Of a DNA stretch of 64,000 nucleotides, positions 27,589-37,303 are shown piece by piece. The stretch spans positions 28,469 through 92,468 of the forward strand of contig CAVVLP010000012.1 of assembly GCA_963749115.1 (NCBI GenBank). Reading direction: 5' to 3'. The stretch comes from SZUA-36 sp963749115 (GTDB lineage Bacteria > Pseudomonadota > Gammaproteobacteria > Xanthomonadales > SZUA-36). Positions within the stretch are counted from its first letter, which is position 1. Each line of letters starts with the position of its first letter. Position numbers and translations under genes: made by a program. Under the pieces are notes generated by a model. The model had not been told where the DNA came from. It made no database searches and worked only from the letters and a program-made list of their open reading frames with translations.

Positions 27589-28926
27589 ATGCGATTTCCA
27601 AAATTGAAGTTGCTGCTTGCAATTGGCTTTGCCGCTGCCCTGTTCACCCAGGCAACCACTGCGGACGAACTCTCCGATGCGGTTGAAGCAGACTATGATC
27701 AACACCTGGCAGAGCTGTTTGATTACTTTCACCGCAACCCCGAGCTTTCCTCGATGGAGGTCAAAACTGCAGCACGACTGGCCGAAGAAATACGTGCGGC
27801 AGGCTTTGATGTTACTGAAGGCGTTGGTGGTACCGGTATTGTTGCCATGATGGAAAATGGCCCGGGACCACTGGTGATGATGCGGGCCGATATGGATGGA
27901 CTACCGGTACCGGAAAAATCCGGATTACCCTATGCATCCACCGCGACCCAGATCGACTGGGATGGCAATAAAGTACCCGTCATGCATGCCTGTGGCCACG
28001 ACGTACATATCACCAGCCTGGTGGGTACTGCCCGCTACATGGCCGCAAGCCGGGATACCTGGTCCGGTACGCTGATGCTGATTGGCCAGCCAGCCGAAGA
28101 ACGTGTCGGTGGCGCTAAAAACATGATGAAAGATAATCTATGGGAAAGATTTGGAAAGCCCGACTACGCACTGGCATTTCATGTCGCTTCCGGTGTGCCC
28201 ACGGGCAAACTGGTTGCCGTCGTCGGTGCGCCGATGTCCGGCGCGGATACCGTTGATATTATTATTCATGGCGTCGGTGCACATGGTGCCAGTCCACATC
28301 GTGGTATTGACCCGGTTGTACTGGGTGCCGAAATCGTTCTGGCCCTGCAGACCGTGGTCAGCCGTGAACTCGCCCCGAGAGAGGCCGGTGTGATCACGGT
28401 TGGCTCTTTTCATGCAGGCACCAAGCACAACATCATCTCCGACGAGGCACACCTCCAGTTAACCGTGCGCAATGACAATCTCGAGACCCGTGAAGTCCTG
28501 CTCGCCGGTATCAAACGTATCGCGGAAAACATGGGTAGGGTCGCGGGACTACCGGAAGATATGTTGCCGGAAGTGATCGTTTCAGACGAGAGCGTGCCTC
28601 CAACGGTTAACGACCCCGAGTTAACCCAACGCCTGAGAGCCGTGTGGAGCAAGGAACTGGGTGAAGATATCTTCTTCGAGTCAAAACGCCAGGGTATGGG
28701 CGCCGAGGACTTTCCGTATTTCACGACCGATCCGTATATCGCCAGCACCTACTTCGCAGTCGGTGGCACACCACAGGCCGATTTTGACGCCGAAGAGGCC
28801 GGTGGCCCTTCCGTTCCATCTCATCACTCGCCTTTATTCAAGGTTAAGGGTGAAGAGTCTGTGCGCCTGGGTGTTGAAGCAACGGTAATTGCACTTCAGA
28901 ATTTGCTGCAAGTCATCGCCAGGTAA
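27589..28926 (+). CDS. M20 family amidohydrolase (hippurate hydrolase-like), exported
   Basis: 445-residue metallo-amidohydrolase with a signal peptide (cleavage near residue 25, TTADELSD). The M20 metal and catalytic motifs are all present: HRNPELS, RADMDGLPVPEKSG, MHACGHDVH, GQPAEERVGGAKNM and the late GAEDFPYF with a final HHSPLF. It probably hydrolyses N-acyl amino acids in the periplasm. The ATG at 27589 is chosen since AAGGAAAG stands four bases upstream and itself overlaps the earlier ATG (27574). Confidence 0.92.
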   Translation: MRFPKLKLLLAIGFAAALFTQATTADELSDAVEADYDQHLAELFDYFHRNPELSSMEVKTAARLAEEIRAAGFDVTEGVGGTGIVAMMENGPGPLVMMRADMDGLPVPEKSGLPYASTATQIDWDGNKVPVMHACGHDVHITSLVGTARYMAASRDTWSGTLMLIGQPAEERVGGAKNMMKDNLWERFGKPDYALAFHVASGVPTGKLVAVVGAPMSGADTVDIIIHGVGAHGASPHRGIDPVVLGAEIVLALQTVVSRELAPREAGVITVGSFHAGTKHNIISDEAHLQLTVRNDNLETREVLLAGIKRIAENMGRVAGLPEDMLPEVIVSDESVPPTVNDPELTQRLRAVWSKELGEDIFFESKRQGMGAEDFPYFTTDPYIASTYFAVGGTPQADFDAEEAGGPSVPSHHSPLFKVKGEESVRLGVEATVIALQNLLQVIAR

Positions 28927-28938
28927 GTCCAGAAAATG

Positions 28939-28962
28939 CACCCGGTATGAGAATACCGGGTG
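28939..28962. terminator. Perfect hairpin between convergent genes
   Basis: CACCCGGTAT and ATACCGGGTG form a 10-bp perfect stem with a GAGA tetraloop, 13 bp after the amidohydrolase stop and 28 bp before the convergent fragment. The GNRA loop makes it very stable. No long T-run on either side, so it may act with readthrough. Confidence 0.55.
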
Positions 28963-28989
28963 TATCGCCCGGTTTCAAAGTAAAACAGC

Positions 28990-29277
28990 TTAACCCCTTT
29001 GTGGGCTACCCGTCCTGACGATACGATTGGTCGCAGCCACCAGTTCCTTCGCAATACCCGGCTCGTGTGATGAATGACCGGAATCCGGTGAAATGACGGT
29101 ATCCAGTTCGGGCCACATCCCGGCAAGATCAATAAGGTTCTTAACCGAACAGACGATGTCGTAACGACCATGAACCGCGAATGCGGGGATCTGGCGAATT
29201 CTCTCCACTCGATCCAGTAACATCGAATCAGGATCCGGGGCCATACCAAGATCTCGCAATAACGAATCGGATTTGCC
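28990..29277 (-). pseudogene. C-terminal fragment of a prolyl iminopeptidase-like hydrolase
   Basis: Reads LLDRVERIRQIPAFAVHGRY, DIVCSVKNLIDLAGMWPELD and SPDSGHSSHEPGIAKELVAAT. This is the end of the proline iminopeptidase alpha/beta hydrolase fold with its Asp (GRYD) and His (DSGHS). The nucleophile region is gone: upstream DNA is already the promoter and start of the divergent serine hydrolase. About 90 of roughly 320 residues remain. Confidence 0.75.
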
Positions 29278-29333
29278 TATTCTGCACTCTCCGGCGCAAT
29301 GATGTCATCGACTCTTTATGCGACAATTACCTG

Positions 29334-30582
29334 ATGCGTATCACCATAATGATGTTGCTACTCGCCATGACAACAGCCTGCGAACGGACCACAACCTGGG
29401 AAGGCTCAATCGAGTCGCTGCTCAACTCACAACCAAAACGTTTCGGAACGGTCATGCAGAACCCCGGCAAGTATCGCGTGCAAATCATGTACACACAGAT
29501 AAACCGGGACGCCAACAATCAACCGGGATTCAAAACCTTTATATACAACGTTAACCCAAGTGAGTACTTCTACCCCGCCAGTACGGTAAAGTTGCCGGTT
29601 TCGGCGCTTGCGTTGGAGAAACTCAGGCGCTTGAACCGGCCGGGACTCGACCTCGATACCACCATGCTGACGGGCGCAGGCAAGGATTTTCTAACCGAGG
29701 CCGAAACCGACGAAACCTCACCCAACGGCCTGCCCTCCGTTGGTCAATATATACGCAAGATATTGCTGGTAAGCGATAACGATGCGTTTAACCGCCTGTA
29801 TGAATTTGTTGGCCAACGGGAGATAAACGAGAGGCTGCGGAGCATGAAGTATTTCGACACCCGCATTATCCACCGGCTCGAAAGCAGCCTGAGCGAGGAT
29901 GAAAACCGCTGGACCAATCCGGTTCAGTTTGTAAACGGGGATGAACCCGTCTACGAACAGGATGCGGTGTACAGCAATATCAGTTTTAAGGGCAAACATC
30001 CGGAACGACTCGGGGTTGCTGAAATCGTTGATGGTGAACGCCTTGAACGACCCAAAGGATTTTGCCGGCAAAAATGCCTACTCCTTACTGGATCAGCATG
30101 AGTTCATCAGGAACCTGATGTTTCCGGAAAGCGCCAAACCGCAAAGCCGTTTGCACCTCGATGAGGAACACTACCGGTTTCTGTACGTTACATGTCGATG
30201 TACCCGGGTGAAAGCGGGATCGATGCTTACAAAGACACCGAAAAATATCCTCCCGGCTATGTGAAATTCCTGATGTACGGTGGTGACGCAAAGATCTATC
30301 CCAGGTCATATTCGAATTTTCAACAAGGTCGGTGACGCTTACGGCTTCCTGACCGATGCAGCCTATATTGTTGATTTTAAGAATAATATAGAGTTTATAT
30401 TGTCAGCTACCATTTATACCAATGAAAACCAGACCTTCAACGATGATAATTACGAATATGCTGAAATCGGACTGCCCTTTTTAAAGAATCTCGGCCAGGC
30501 CATCTATGAAATTGAGCTTGAACGAGAGCGTGAATACAAACCCGATTTGAGCCGGTTTAGTTTCCCCGAGAGAGATTATTGA
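29334..30582 (+). CDS. Serine hydrolase (class A beta-lactamase-like fold), lipoprotein, frameshifted
   Basis: Exported protein with a signal peptide and a likely lipid-attachment Cys near residue 16 (AMTTAC). PASTVKLPVSALAL gives the SxxK catalytic pair and LLVSDNDAFNRLYEFVG the SDN motif of penicillin-interacting serine hydrolases. The frame shifts near 30050, 30190 and 30310; joined pieces read NAPKDFAGKNAYSLLDQHEF, MYPGESGIDAYKD and FNKVGDAYGFLTDAAYIVDF, ending at 30582. The full length would be about 410 residues. Genuine beta-lactamase activity is not implied; many such proteins have unknown substrates. Confidence 0.75.
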
Positions 30583-30731
30583 CACCGACCCGCGACAGGC
30601 ACAAGGAACGATTCGAAAAAATGCCGTAACAGGAGGCCGGTCAGATTTACATGTCTTCCGGTTCACCCTGCCACAAGAGTCTGTAGCCAAGTTCGTCTGC
30701 TTCATCGACGTGGTCGTGTGGCCTCACTACT

Positions 30732-31437
30732 TCATGATGCCACCGCCATGTCGAACAACAATACTTCGGCCTGATGGCCTTTGAAAAATTAAGCTCACCC
30801 GGTCCACTCACCGCAGCACCGTCACCGGCATCCAGTACCTGTGTGTTGACCGTAACAGAGCCGCGTGCAATATGTAACCAGAGATCGCGATTGGGTCGTA
30901 CATGGAATATTGCCGTCTCTGCACCATCGAACAATCCGGCATGTACATCTGCATCCTGGTTCAAAGAGACCGACCCTTCCCTGCCCGTTTCGGACGCGAC
31001 GAGACGTAAACGGCCGCGTTTCTCGTCGTCGGAAAAAAACGTTTGTTCATAGCCAGGTTGATGTCCTTTGGCGTTTGGCAATACCCAGATCTGCAGAAAG
31101 TGTACCGGCTCGCTACCAGAGTGGTTGTATTCACTATGGGTCACACCGGTGCCTGCACTCATACGCTGTACATCACCCGGGCGAATCACCGAACCATTAC
31201 CCATCGAATCCTTGTGCTCCAGTGCACCATCCAAAACATAAGAATTATCTCCATATCACGATGCGGGTGAGTACCGAAACCCTTGCCGGGCGCCACGGTG
31301 TCATCGTTGATCACGCGCAGGTTGCCATGGCCCATAAACCTCCGGTCATGGTAGTCTGCAAATGAAAATGTGTGATAGCTGTTCAGCCAGCCGTGATTGG
31401 CATGCCCGCGATCACCGGGCCTTGTGAACATTAACAT
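30732..31437 (-). CDS. Pirin family protein (YhhW-like), two frameshifts
   Basis: Bicupin of the pirin family. It starts MLMFTRPGDRGHANHGWLNS, with the metal motif HPHRDMEII, then shifts frame near 31225 and continues VLDGALEHKDSMGNGSVI, PGDVQRMSAGTGVTHSEYN and FLQIWVLP. Near 30785 a second shift gives the proper ending EVLLFDMAVAS and a stop at 30732; the uncorrected frame runs to 30647 with family-unlike sequence. Pirins of this branch can act as quercetin 2,3-dioxygenases. Both indels look technical. Confidence 0.85.
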
Positions 31438-31660
31438 GATGAATCTCCTTAAGCTTGAATAAGCAGAAATCTAATTTCAATTGATCAATATGTTAATAGC
31501 CTATCGCATATTCAACCGCACAAGCCGCCATGTGCAACTCTGCAAAGCCCTGACGGCGTTATCTATTTGAACTCACCTTGGGTTGCCCAAACCCTGGACC
31601 ACCCACCGGATATCTTTTTCAGCTATTCTTAAGGGTGTCGCACAATTTCAGGGGTAGTAC

Positions 31661-32104
31661 ATGGAATCAAAGGACGAACAACTGAATTTACTGATTTATA
31701 AAAGTCGCTGCAACGGCCTGGCTACGTGGGACCTTGTGAACTCGATCCTCGCCAGTAGCACCCGAAACAACGCCGCTAATGGCATTACGGGTGTACTCGT
31801 TGCCACGGAAACTCATTTCCTCCAGGTATTGGAGGGTGAGTTTGAATCCGTTAATGCAACCTTCGAAAGGATTGCACGTGATACGCGTCATGACACGCTG
31901 CAACTGATCAGCTTCACCAATATAAAAGAGCGAAAGTTTGCCAATTGGGCCATGCATGGCATAGGCCTGTTTGATCACAACCGCGAGCAGATGTTCAGGC
32001 TCTGCCTGAAATTCGGCGAAGACAACGGAAATGTTCGTTTCCCTTCCACGATGAATGAATCACTGGCCTTGCTGGATATCCTGCTGACCGAAAAAACCCA
32101 ATGA
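31661..32104 (+). CDS. BLUF-domain blue-light sensor
   Basis: 147-residue short BLUF protein with FAD-binding BLUF fold and no output domain. The key residues are visible: Tyr in NLLIYKS (about residue 13), Asn in RNNAANGITGVL, Gln in FLQVLEG, and Trp plus Met in FANWAMHG. It would sense blue light through a flavin and act by protein-protein contact, as other short BLUF proteins do. It is monocistronic; no EAL or GGDEF partner is adjacent. Confidence 0.9.
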   Translation: MESKDEQLNLLIYKSRCNGLATWDLVNSILASSTRNNAANGITGVLVATETHFLQVLEGEFESVNATFERIARDTRHDTLQLISFTNIKERKFANWAMHGIGLFDHNREQMFRLCLKFGEDNGNVRFPSTMNESLALLDILLTEKTQ

Positions 32105-32241
32105 CAGGATGCAGAACCCGAATAAGCAGCATAACCGTACCATGTATACACCGATAGCCAACCGGATTTTCTGCAAGGATGTCAGGCTGCTAGCCCGTCA
32201 AGCGTAATGGCTTCTGCAAGGTGCACATCGTTTGATACTAA

Positions 32242-32349
32242 GCTGGGGTGGGTATTAACTTAACAGGACCGTGAGCGACATGGATGTCGCGCCCGAGCTT
32301 ACATGGACGTACTGGCAGCGAGTCCTGGGAAGTTAATACCCATCACAGC
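32242..32349. repeat. Imperfect palindromic element bounded by GGTATTAA/TTAATACC
   Basis: Arms 32242-32270 and 32320-32349 are near-perfect inverted copies (GGGTATTAACTT...CAGGAC against GTCCTG...AAGTTAATACCC). The 50-bp centre contains ACATGGATGT and ACATGGACGT as direct repeats. A second element with the same 8-bp ends lies at 41281-41361. The layout suggests a dispersed palindromic repeat; alternatively a strong factor-independent transcription stop. Confidence 0.6.
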
Positions 32350-32482
32350 GCCCCCAACCTTGCAGATTAGAGAAGCTAAGGACAGGGCTAGCCCTTGAAT
32401 AACACAGTGCGCCAACGGTTCCTGACTTCTCCAGTCGAGGCACGTAAGGTAACCAAAAGTTAATGTTTCAACCACCAAATCG

Positions 32483-33910
32483 CTATCTGGCGATCCGCGG
32501 ATCATTTCTCCCATACTGGTCGTGGCTTGAAACCCAGTCCAGCGATGAGATGGCGGCGGCCAGTGAAATCTCGCCGGCCAGCACCGTGGCGGCCACGATC
32601 TCGGCGAACTTTTTGACCTTGCCAACGCCCTCACATCCCATCGCCTGAAGGGCTTCCTTCTGGGTCGGAAGACCGGTTCCACCGCCGCAGGTTGCTACGA
32701 TCAACGACGGTAGCGTGATCGACATGTAAAGATCATTTTCAGGCGACAGTTCCGAGTACAGTATGCCCATGGAAGACTCTGAAACATTGGCTACATCCTG
32801 ACCGGTGGCCAGGAAAATGGCGGTGATCGCATTGGCCGCATGGGCACCATTGTTGTTCGCACCGGACAGCATCGATCCGATGTTGGCGACCTTGCCGTGA
32901 AAATAAAGCGCCTCGGTTTCAACATCCATGATTTCCAGCAACACATCGCGCTTGACCACGGCCTCTGCGACGACGCGTTTTCCACGGGTCTTCATCATGT
33001 TGATCATCGATGCTTTTTTGTCTGTGGCAAAATTTGATTCGAGGAAGAATCGCTGCACCTCCACAACATCACAGTTTTCCAGTATCCAGTTACAGGCTGC
33101 AAACGTTGCCTTGCCGACCATATTCATACCCGCCGCATCACCTGTCTTGAAATTGAAACGCAGGTAGGCAAATTTGCTGGCGAGATAGTGGTCGATGTAG
33201 TCCAACTTGACGAAAGGATCGGTGGCTTCTGCCACTACTGTAATTTCCTGACTCTTTTCATTGATCCACTCCGAGAAGCGGCGAGCCGAGGCCGCATCTT
33301 CGAAGACAAAAACAGGTGCCCGTTGCATGTTATCGCCGATTACTGCGCACTTGACCCCACCGCTGCGATGCAGCACTTTCATACCACGGTTATAGGATGC
33401 CACCAGGGTGCCTTCGCTACAGGCAAGCGGAACATAAAACTCACCCTGGGCGTGTTCGCCGTTCACCAACAGCGGCCCGGCAAAACCCATAGGTACCTGG
33501 GCCACGCCGGTGAAATGCTCGATATTGCCCCGCGTGACGTGCGGGTCAAAAGAGTAATTGGCGATGTGATTGAGTTCTGCGCCGGTTTGTTCTTTGATAA
33601 AAGCCTGACGGGCCTGGATGATATCATCGCTGTAGTCGTCGCTGGAATCACGTGGCACGGTGCCGGGTGCGACCATCGTGGACCTCAGAGCATCCTGTAC
33701 TTCCAGGCTAATCCGGCCGAATGGCGATGCGTCGAAATCGATGCTGAGTTCATGATGGCCCTCGGTGAGCGGTTCTATATCAAGGTAAAAATTAACCACG
33801 GTTCCCAATGGAAAATCCAGCGGGTTATCCTGGTTTACCTTGTCTAGCGGAATGGCTTCATTTGCCTCAACAGAAACCAAAATCCTGTCATGTGCGACGA
33901 CCTGTGCCAT
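32483..33910 (-). CDS. Hydroxymethylglutaryl-CoA reductase
   Basis: 475-residue enzyme matching class I HMG-CoA reductase, which makes mevalonate from HMG-CoA with NAD(P)H. Motifs: NIEHFTGVAQVPMGFAGPL, YVPLACSEGTLVASYNRG (catalytic Glu), KTGDAAGMNMV (catalytic Asp and cofactor site), VANIGSMLSGANNNGAHAANA, TLPSLIVATCGGGTGLPTQ and the C-terminal catalytic His in SSHDQYG. It has no membrane domain. No other mevalonate-pathway gene is in the window, so its pathway partners are unknown. Confidence 0.9.
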   Translation of the reverse strand: MAQVVAHDRILVSVEANEAIPLDKVNQDNPLDFPLGTVVNFYLDIEPLTEGHHELSIDFDASPFGRISLEVQDALRSTMVAPGTVPRDSSDDYSDDIIQARQAFIKEQTGAELNHIANYSFDPHVTRGNIEHFTGVAQVPMGFAGPLLVNGEHAQGEFYVPLACSEGTLVASYNRGMKVLHRSGGVKCAVIGDNMQRAPVFVFEDAASARRFSEWINEKSQEITVVAEATDPFVKLDYIDHYLASKFAYLRFNFKTGDAAGMNMVGKATFAACNWILENCDVVEVQRFFLESNFATDKKASMINMMKTRGKRVVAEAVVKRDVLLEIMDVETEALYFHGKVANIGSMLSGANNNGAHAANAITAIFLATGQDVANVSESSMGILYSELSPENDLYMSITLPSLIVATCGGGTGLPTQKEALQAMGCEGVGKVKKFAEIVAATVLAGEISLAAAISSLDWVSSHDQYGRNDPRIAR

Positions 33911-34198
33911 TGATTGCTATTTTTGAAACCCCGTTAAGCACGGCAGGGCTCAGGCGACTTTTTACCGAAAACTGAACAAGGTTATTTTCGTTTCTCAGGC
34001 TGTTGTGATTGTACAATTTGCTGAGTAAGGACTTTGGAATGAATTGCATGGCTTCGTTCCCGCTAAAGAACAGATCGGGTAATTTTATCACGATCAATGA
34101 CGGCCGGAATTGACCTGACGCAAGACGGTTGTGTCTTCCTGGCCATTCGAACACAATGTTTCACGAGTTTTGTGCTGCCCCCAACCCGGAGAATCTGT

Positions 34199-36526
34199 TT
34201 GACCCATGAGTCCCGCGATATTTTTATACGCTTTGCCCTTCCGTTGTTCATTCTGCTGGTCGGCGCCTGCACCCGGCAGACCAGCCCTGGTGAGATTGAG
34301 TCAATGGAGGTTGATCAAATGCTGACCCTTGAAGCAATCTTTAAAGACCACAGCTATGATCCAAAAGAGCCGGGACAAATACGCTGGCTGGAAGACGGTA
34401 GCGGTTACACCGCGCTGGAGACCGTAGAGGAATACAAGGGTGTGGAGCCCGAACGGGACAAGGAAGGCGAAATCATCAAGTGGCCTGAAGACATCGTCTT
34501 CTATGACCCCGAAACACTGCAGCGCAGCATCCTGATCCCAGCCACACAATTAACACCACCGGGTGCTGAAAAGGCACTGACCATTGAAGATTACATTTGG
34601 TCCGAAGATCGCAGCAAGCTATTGATCTACACCAACAGTGTCAAAGTATGGCGTACCAAGAGCCGTGGTGATTACTGGTTGCTGGATATCAACAAGGATG
34701 ATCTGTGGCAACTGGGCGGCGATGAAGCGCATAAAAGCAGCCTGCAATTTGCAAAATTCCCGCCCGATGCCACACGTGTAGCCTACGTGCGGGAGAACAA
34801 TATTTATGTTCAGAATCTGGCAGACAGAGAGATCCAACAGCTGACCAGCGATGCCTCAGAAACGATTATCAACGGCCTGTTTGATTGGGTTTATGAGGAG
34901 GAATTCCACGCCAAAGACGGTTTCCGCTGGAGTTCCGATGGTGAAAAGATCGCTTACTGGCAGCTTGATACCAGTGCAGCGCAAGACTTTATCATGATCA
35001 ACAATACCGATGAACTCTATCCCGTGGTGACCCGTTTTCCTTACCCCAAGGTGGGCGAGGAAAATTCAGCAGCGCGCGTGGGCGTGGTTTCAGTGGCAAG
35101 TGGACGGACGGTATGGGCGAAACTACCCGGTGAGGCCAAAGAGATGTACATCCCGCGGATGGATTGGGCCAACGGCAGCACACATTTGCTGGTACAACAC
35201 CTCAACCGCAAACAGGACACCATCCATGTATACGCGGTGGCGGCAGACAGCGGTAAACTGAGCACCGTGCTGGTCGAGCAGGAGCCTGAGTTTCTCGAGA
35301 TCTACGACGATGTTACATGGCTCAGGGAAGCAAACGCCTTCGCCTGGATCTCCGAGCGCAGTGGCTGGCGGCACATATACCGGGTGTCTGTTGATGGCGA
35401 ATCCATTGTTGACCTGACTCCGGGTGAATTCGATATCACGGAAATGACCGCGATCGATGAAAACGTTGGCTGGCTGTATTTCATCGCCTCGCCAGACAAC
35501 ATCTCTCAACGTTACCTGTACCGCAGCCGCCTGGATGGCTCAGGAGATATGCAGCGTGTGACCCCGCAGGAGTACAGCGGCACCAACAGTTACCAGGTAT
35601 CAAAAGACGCACGCTGGGCCATTCACACCCACTCCTCGTTCAGCCAACCACCCCGGACCCGTTTGATTTCACTGCCTGACCATAAAACCAGGCAGGTGGT
35701 GGAAGACAATCAGAAACTGATCGACAAGATGAGCAAAATCGCCCTGGGTGACTATGAATTTTTCCAGGTCGAAGCCCGCGATGGCCTGGTGCTGGACGGC
35801 TTTATCATGCGTCCGCCCAATTTCGATCCGACCAGAAAATATCCGATTATCAACTATGTCTACGGCGAGCCCTGGGGCCAGACGGCACAGGATAACTGGT
35901 ATGGCTCAAGACACCTGTGGCATATGCTGATGACGCAACACGGCTTTATCGTTGCGACAGTGGACAACCGTGGCAGCCGTGCACCGCGGGGAAGAGCCTG
36001 GCGCAGATCGCTGTACGGTGCGGTTGGTGTGCTGGGCTCACGAGACCAGTCCGATGCACTCAGGGCGATGACCGAACGCTGGAGCTATATTGATCCAGAC
36101 CACGTCGGGGTCTGGGGGCATTCAGGTGGTGGCTCAATGACACTGAACATGATGTTCCGTTACCCGCAGCAATACCATGTCGGTATCTCAAGGGCGCCGG
36201 TCACCGATCAGCGACTTTACGATACGATTTACCAGGAACGCTACTCGGGTTTACTGGGCGAACATGAAGACGGTTACCGTCAGGGCTCACCCATCAATTT
36301 TGCCTCGCAACTCGAAGGCAGGCTGCTGCTGATACACGGTACGGGTGATGACAACGTGCATTACCAGGGTTCGGAGCGACTCATCAACGAACTGGTGAAA
36401 TACAACAAACCGTTCGACCTGATGTCATATCCGAACCGCAGCCATAGCCTCAAGGAGGGCGAGGGAACACAGCTTCATCTGTATAGCCTGATGACGGACT
36501 ATTTTGAAGAGTATCTAAAGAACTAA
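34199..36526 (+). CDS. Dipeptidyl peptidase IV-type S9 peptidase, lipoprotein
   Basis: 775-residue exported serine peptidase. An N-terminal lipoprotein signal (LFILLVGAC) precedes an eight-bladed propeller (DPP IV N domain, including FDWVYEEEF, the peptide-binding Glu-Glu loop) and an alpha/beta hydrolase domain. The triad is Ser in WGHSGGGSM, Asp in GTGDDNVHY and His in NRSHSL. The start is the TTG at 34199, backed by GGAG seven bases upstream and by the length of the signal peptide. The frame is also open from 34097, without a ribosome site. It releases Xaa-Pro dipeptides by family analogy. Confidence 0.92.
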   Translation: MTHESRDIFIRFALPLFILLVGACTRQTSPGEIESMEVDQMLTLEAIFKDHSYDPKEPGQIRWLEDGSGYTALETVEEYKGVEPERDKEGEIIKWPEDIVFYDPETLQRSILIPATQLTPPGAEKALTIEDYIWSEDRSKLLIYTNSVKVWRTKSRGDYWLLDINKDDLWQLGGDEAHKSSLQFAKFPPDATRVAYVRENNIYVQNLADREIQQLTSDASETIINGLFDWVYEEEFHAKDGFRWSSDGEKIAYWQLDTSAAQDFIMINNTDELYPVVTRFPYPKVGEENSAARVGVVSVASGRTVWAKLPGEAKEMYIPRMDWANGSTHLLVQHLNRKQDTIHVYAVAADSGKLSTVLVEQEPEFLEIYDDVTWLREANAFAWISERSGWRHIYRVSVDGESIVDLTPGEFDITEMTAIDENVGWLYFIASPDNISQRYLYRSRLDGSGDMQRVTPQEYSGTNSYQVSKDARWAIHTHSSFSQPPRTRLISLPDHKTRQVVEDNQKLIDKMSKIALGDYEFFQVEARDGLVLDGFIMRPPNFDPTRKYPIINYVYGEPWGQTAQDNWYGSRHLWHMLMTQHGFIVATVDNRGSRAPRGRAWRRSLYGAVGVLGSRDQSDALRAMTERWSYIDPDHVGVWGHSGGGSMTLNMMFRYPQQYHVGISRAPVTDQRLYDTIYQERYSGLLGEHEDGYRQGSPINFASQLEGRLLLIHGTGDDNVHYQGSERLINELVKYNKPFDLMSYPNRSHSLKEGEGTQLHLYSLMTDYFEEYLKN

Positions 36527-36649
36527 CGGGTTCGAAAACAAAACACCGGTCAAGTGACGCTTGAGCAATGGGCAAAGTGGATTGGGTTTTCTAGAATTAT
36601 GAGGTTTTGCAGCACATAGCGGTCATATTCGACTTTCAATAGACTTGAG

Positions 36650-37024
36650 CGCGGGATGGTACTAAATCCGGACCACCAACATCACTGGTTACAGTTTAAC
36701 GTGTGCTATCCCTGTCAAAATCTGTCTATTCCTGTGGCGACCACCAGGAACTTGCCATCATGGCTTAAACTGCTTTGCACCGGGAAACCATGCCCGCGCC
36801 AAGCCCAACGAAAAAATATAGCGTACTGACCTTACCTGTTCCCCAAACTGATAACTTCCTGTTTCGACCCGTCCGTAGGTCTGACACCTTCCTTAGTTGT
36901 CGTTGGGTCACCCCGTTGGTTAACCGTCGTTGTCACAGCAAACTTTCGGGTGGGGTTATGCGTCCTTGTTCATATACCCCGTGGTTTCTGAGAGAAGATA
37001 TTCGTCAGAAACCATTATCTTCAC
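36650..37024 (-). ncRNA. Predicted structured leader RNA, module A
   Basis: Minus-strand transcript expected from the sigma-54 promoter at 37035-37050. Its distal part (36660-36830) aligns almost base for base with 40675-40850 (B) and 49740-49890 (C). Shared stems: TTCCTG/CAGGAA (36729-36734 with 36745-36750) with variable insides, CAGTTTAA/TTAAACTG (36692-36699 with 36765-36772), and GACC/GGTC enclosing a GGA loop. Unlike B and C, no membrane-protein gene follows. It could be a stand-alone small RNA or a remnant leader. Confidence 0.45.
36956..37015 (-). CDS. Very short ORF behind a sigma-54 promoter (module A)
   Basis: Nineteen codons, MVSDEYLLSETTGYMNKDA, starting about 8 nt below the predicted transcription start. 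The same position is occupied by short ORFs in modules B and D, although the peptide resembles theirs only loosely. The bases before the ATG (GAAGATA) can pair with TATCTTC just inside the ORF, hiding the start. Translation is unproven. Confidence 0.3.
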   Translation of the reverse strand: MVSDEYLLSETTGYMNKDA

Positions 37025-37034
37025 CCTTTTTAAT

Positions 37035-37175
37035 ACAATTATCGTGCCAAGTGATCCTTTCGTGGATAATATACATTATTATCATCATGTTACATTATTT
37101 TAGATTTTTTTAATGAAGGTGTCTTTAACAACCATGTATGACAACATGTGCTCTACAAATGACGATTATGGTCAG
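37035..37175 (-). promoter_or_regulatory. Sigma-54 promoter module A
   Basis: Minus-strand TTGGCACG-ATAA-TTGT (37050-37035). The activator palindrome ATGACGATTATGGTCAG (37159-37175) is centred 132 bp from the -12. An IHF-like TATCATCATGTTA (37080-37092) lies 30 bp from the -24. Same architecture and distances as modules B and D. Confidence 0.65.
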
Positions 37176-37303
37176 TAACGGATTACCTGACCGCAGCAAT
37201 TCTCCGGCACATATCCATCGGTTGTGCGCATACGCCGATAAAGCATTTGTTACGCAAGGGTATACAATAGATGGTTTCCACCTAAAAATGAGAGAGTAAT
37301 TAA

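Noticed and set aside
33188..33847. 219-codon ORF antisense to HMG-CoA reductase
   Set aside because: Lies wholly within the conserved reductase, with no family match.
36650..37024. Leader A as a CsrB-like sponge on GGA counts alone
   Set aside because: About seven GGA triplets in 375 nt is what chance gives; only the conserved loop placement argues for it.
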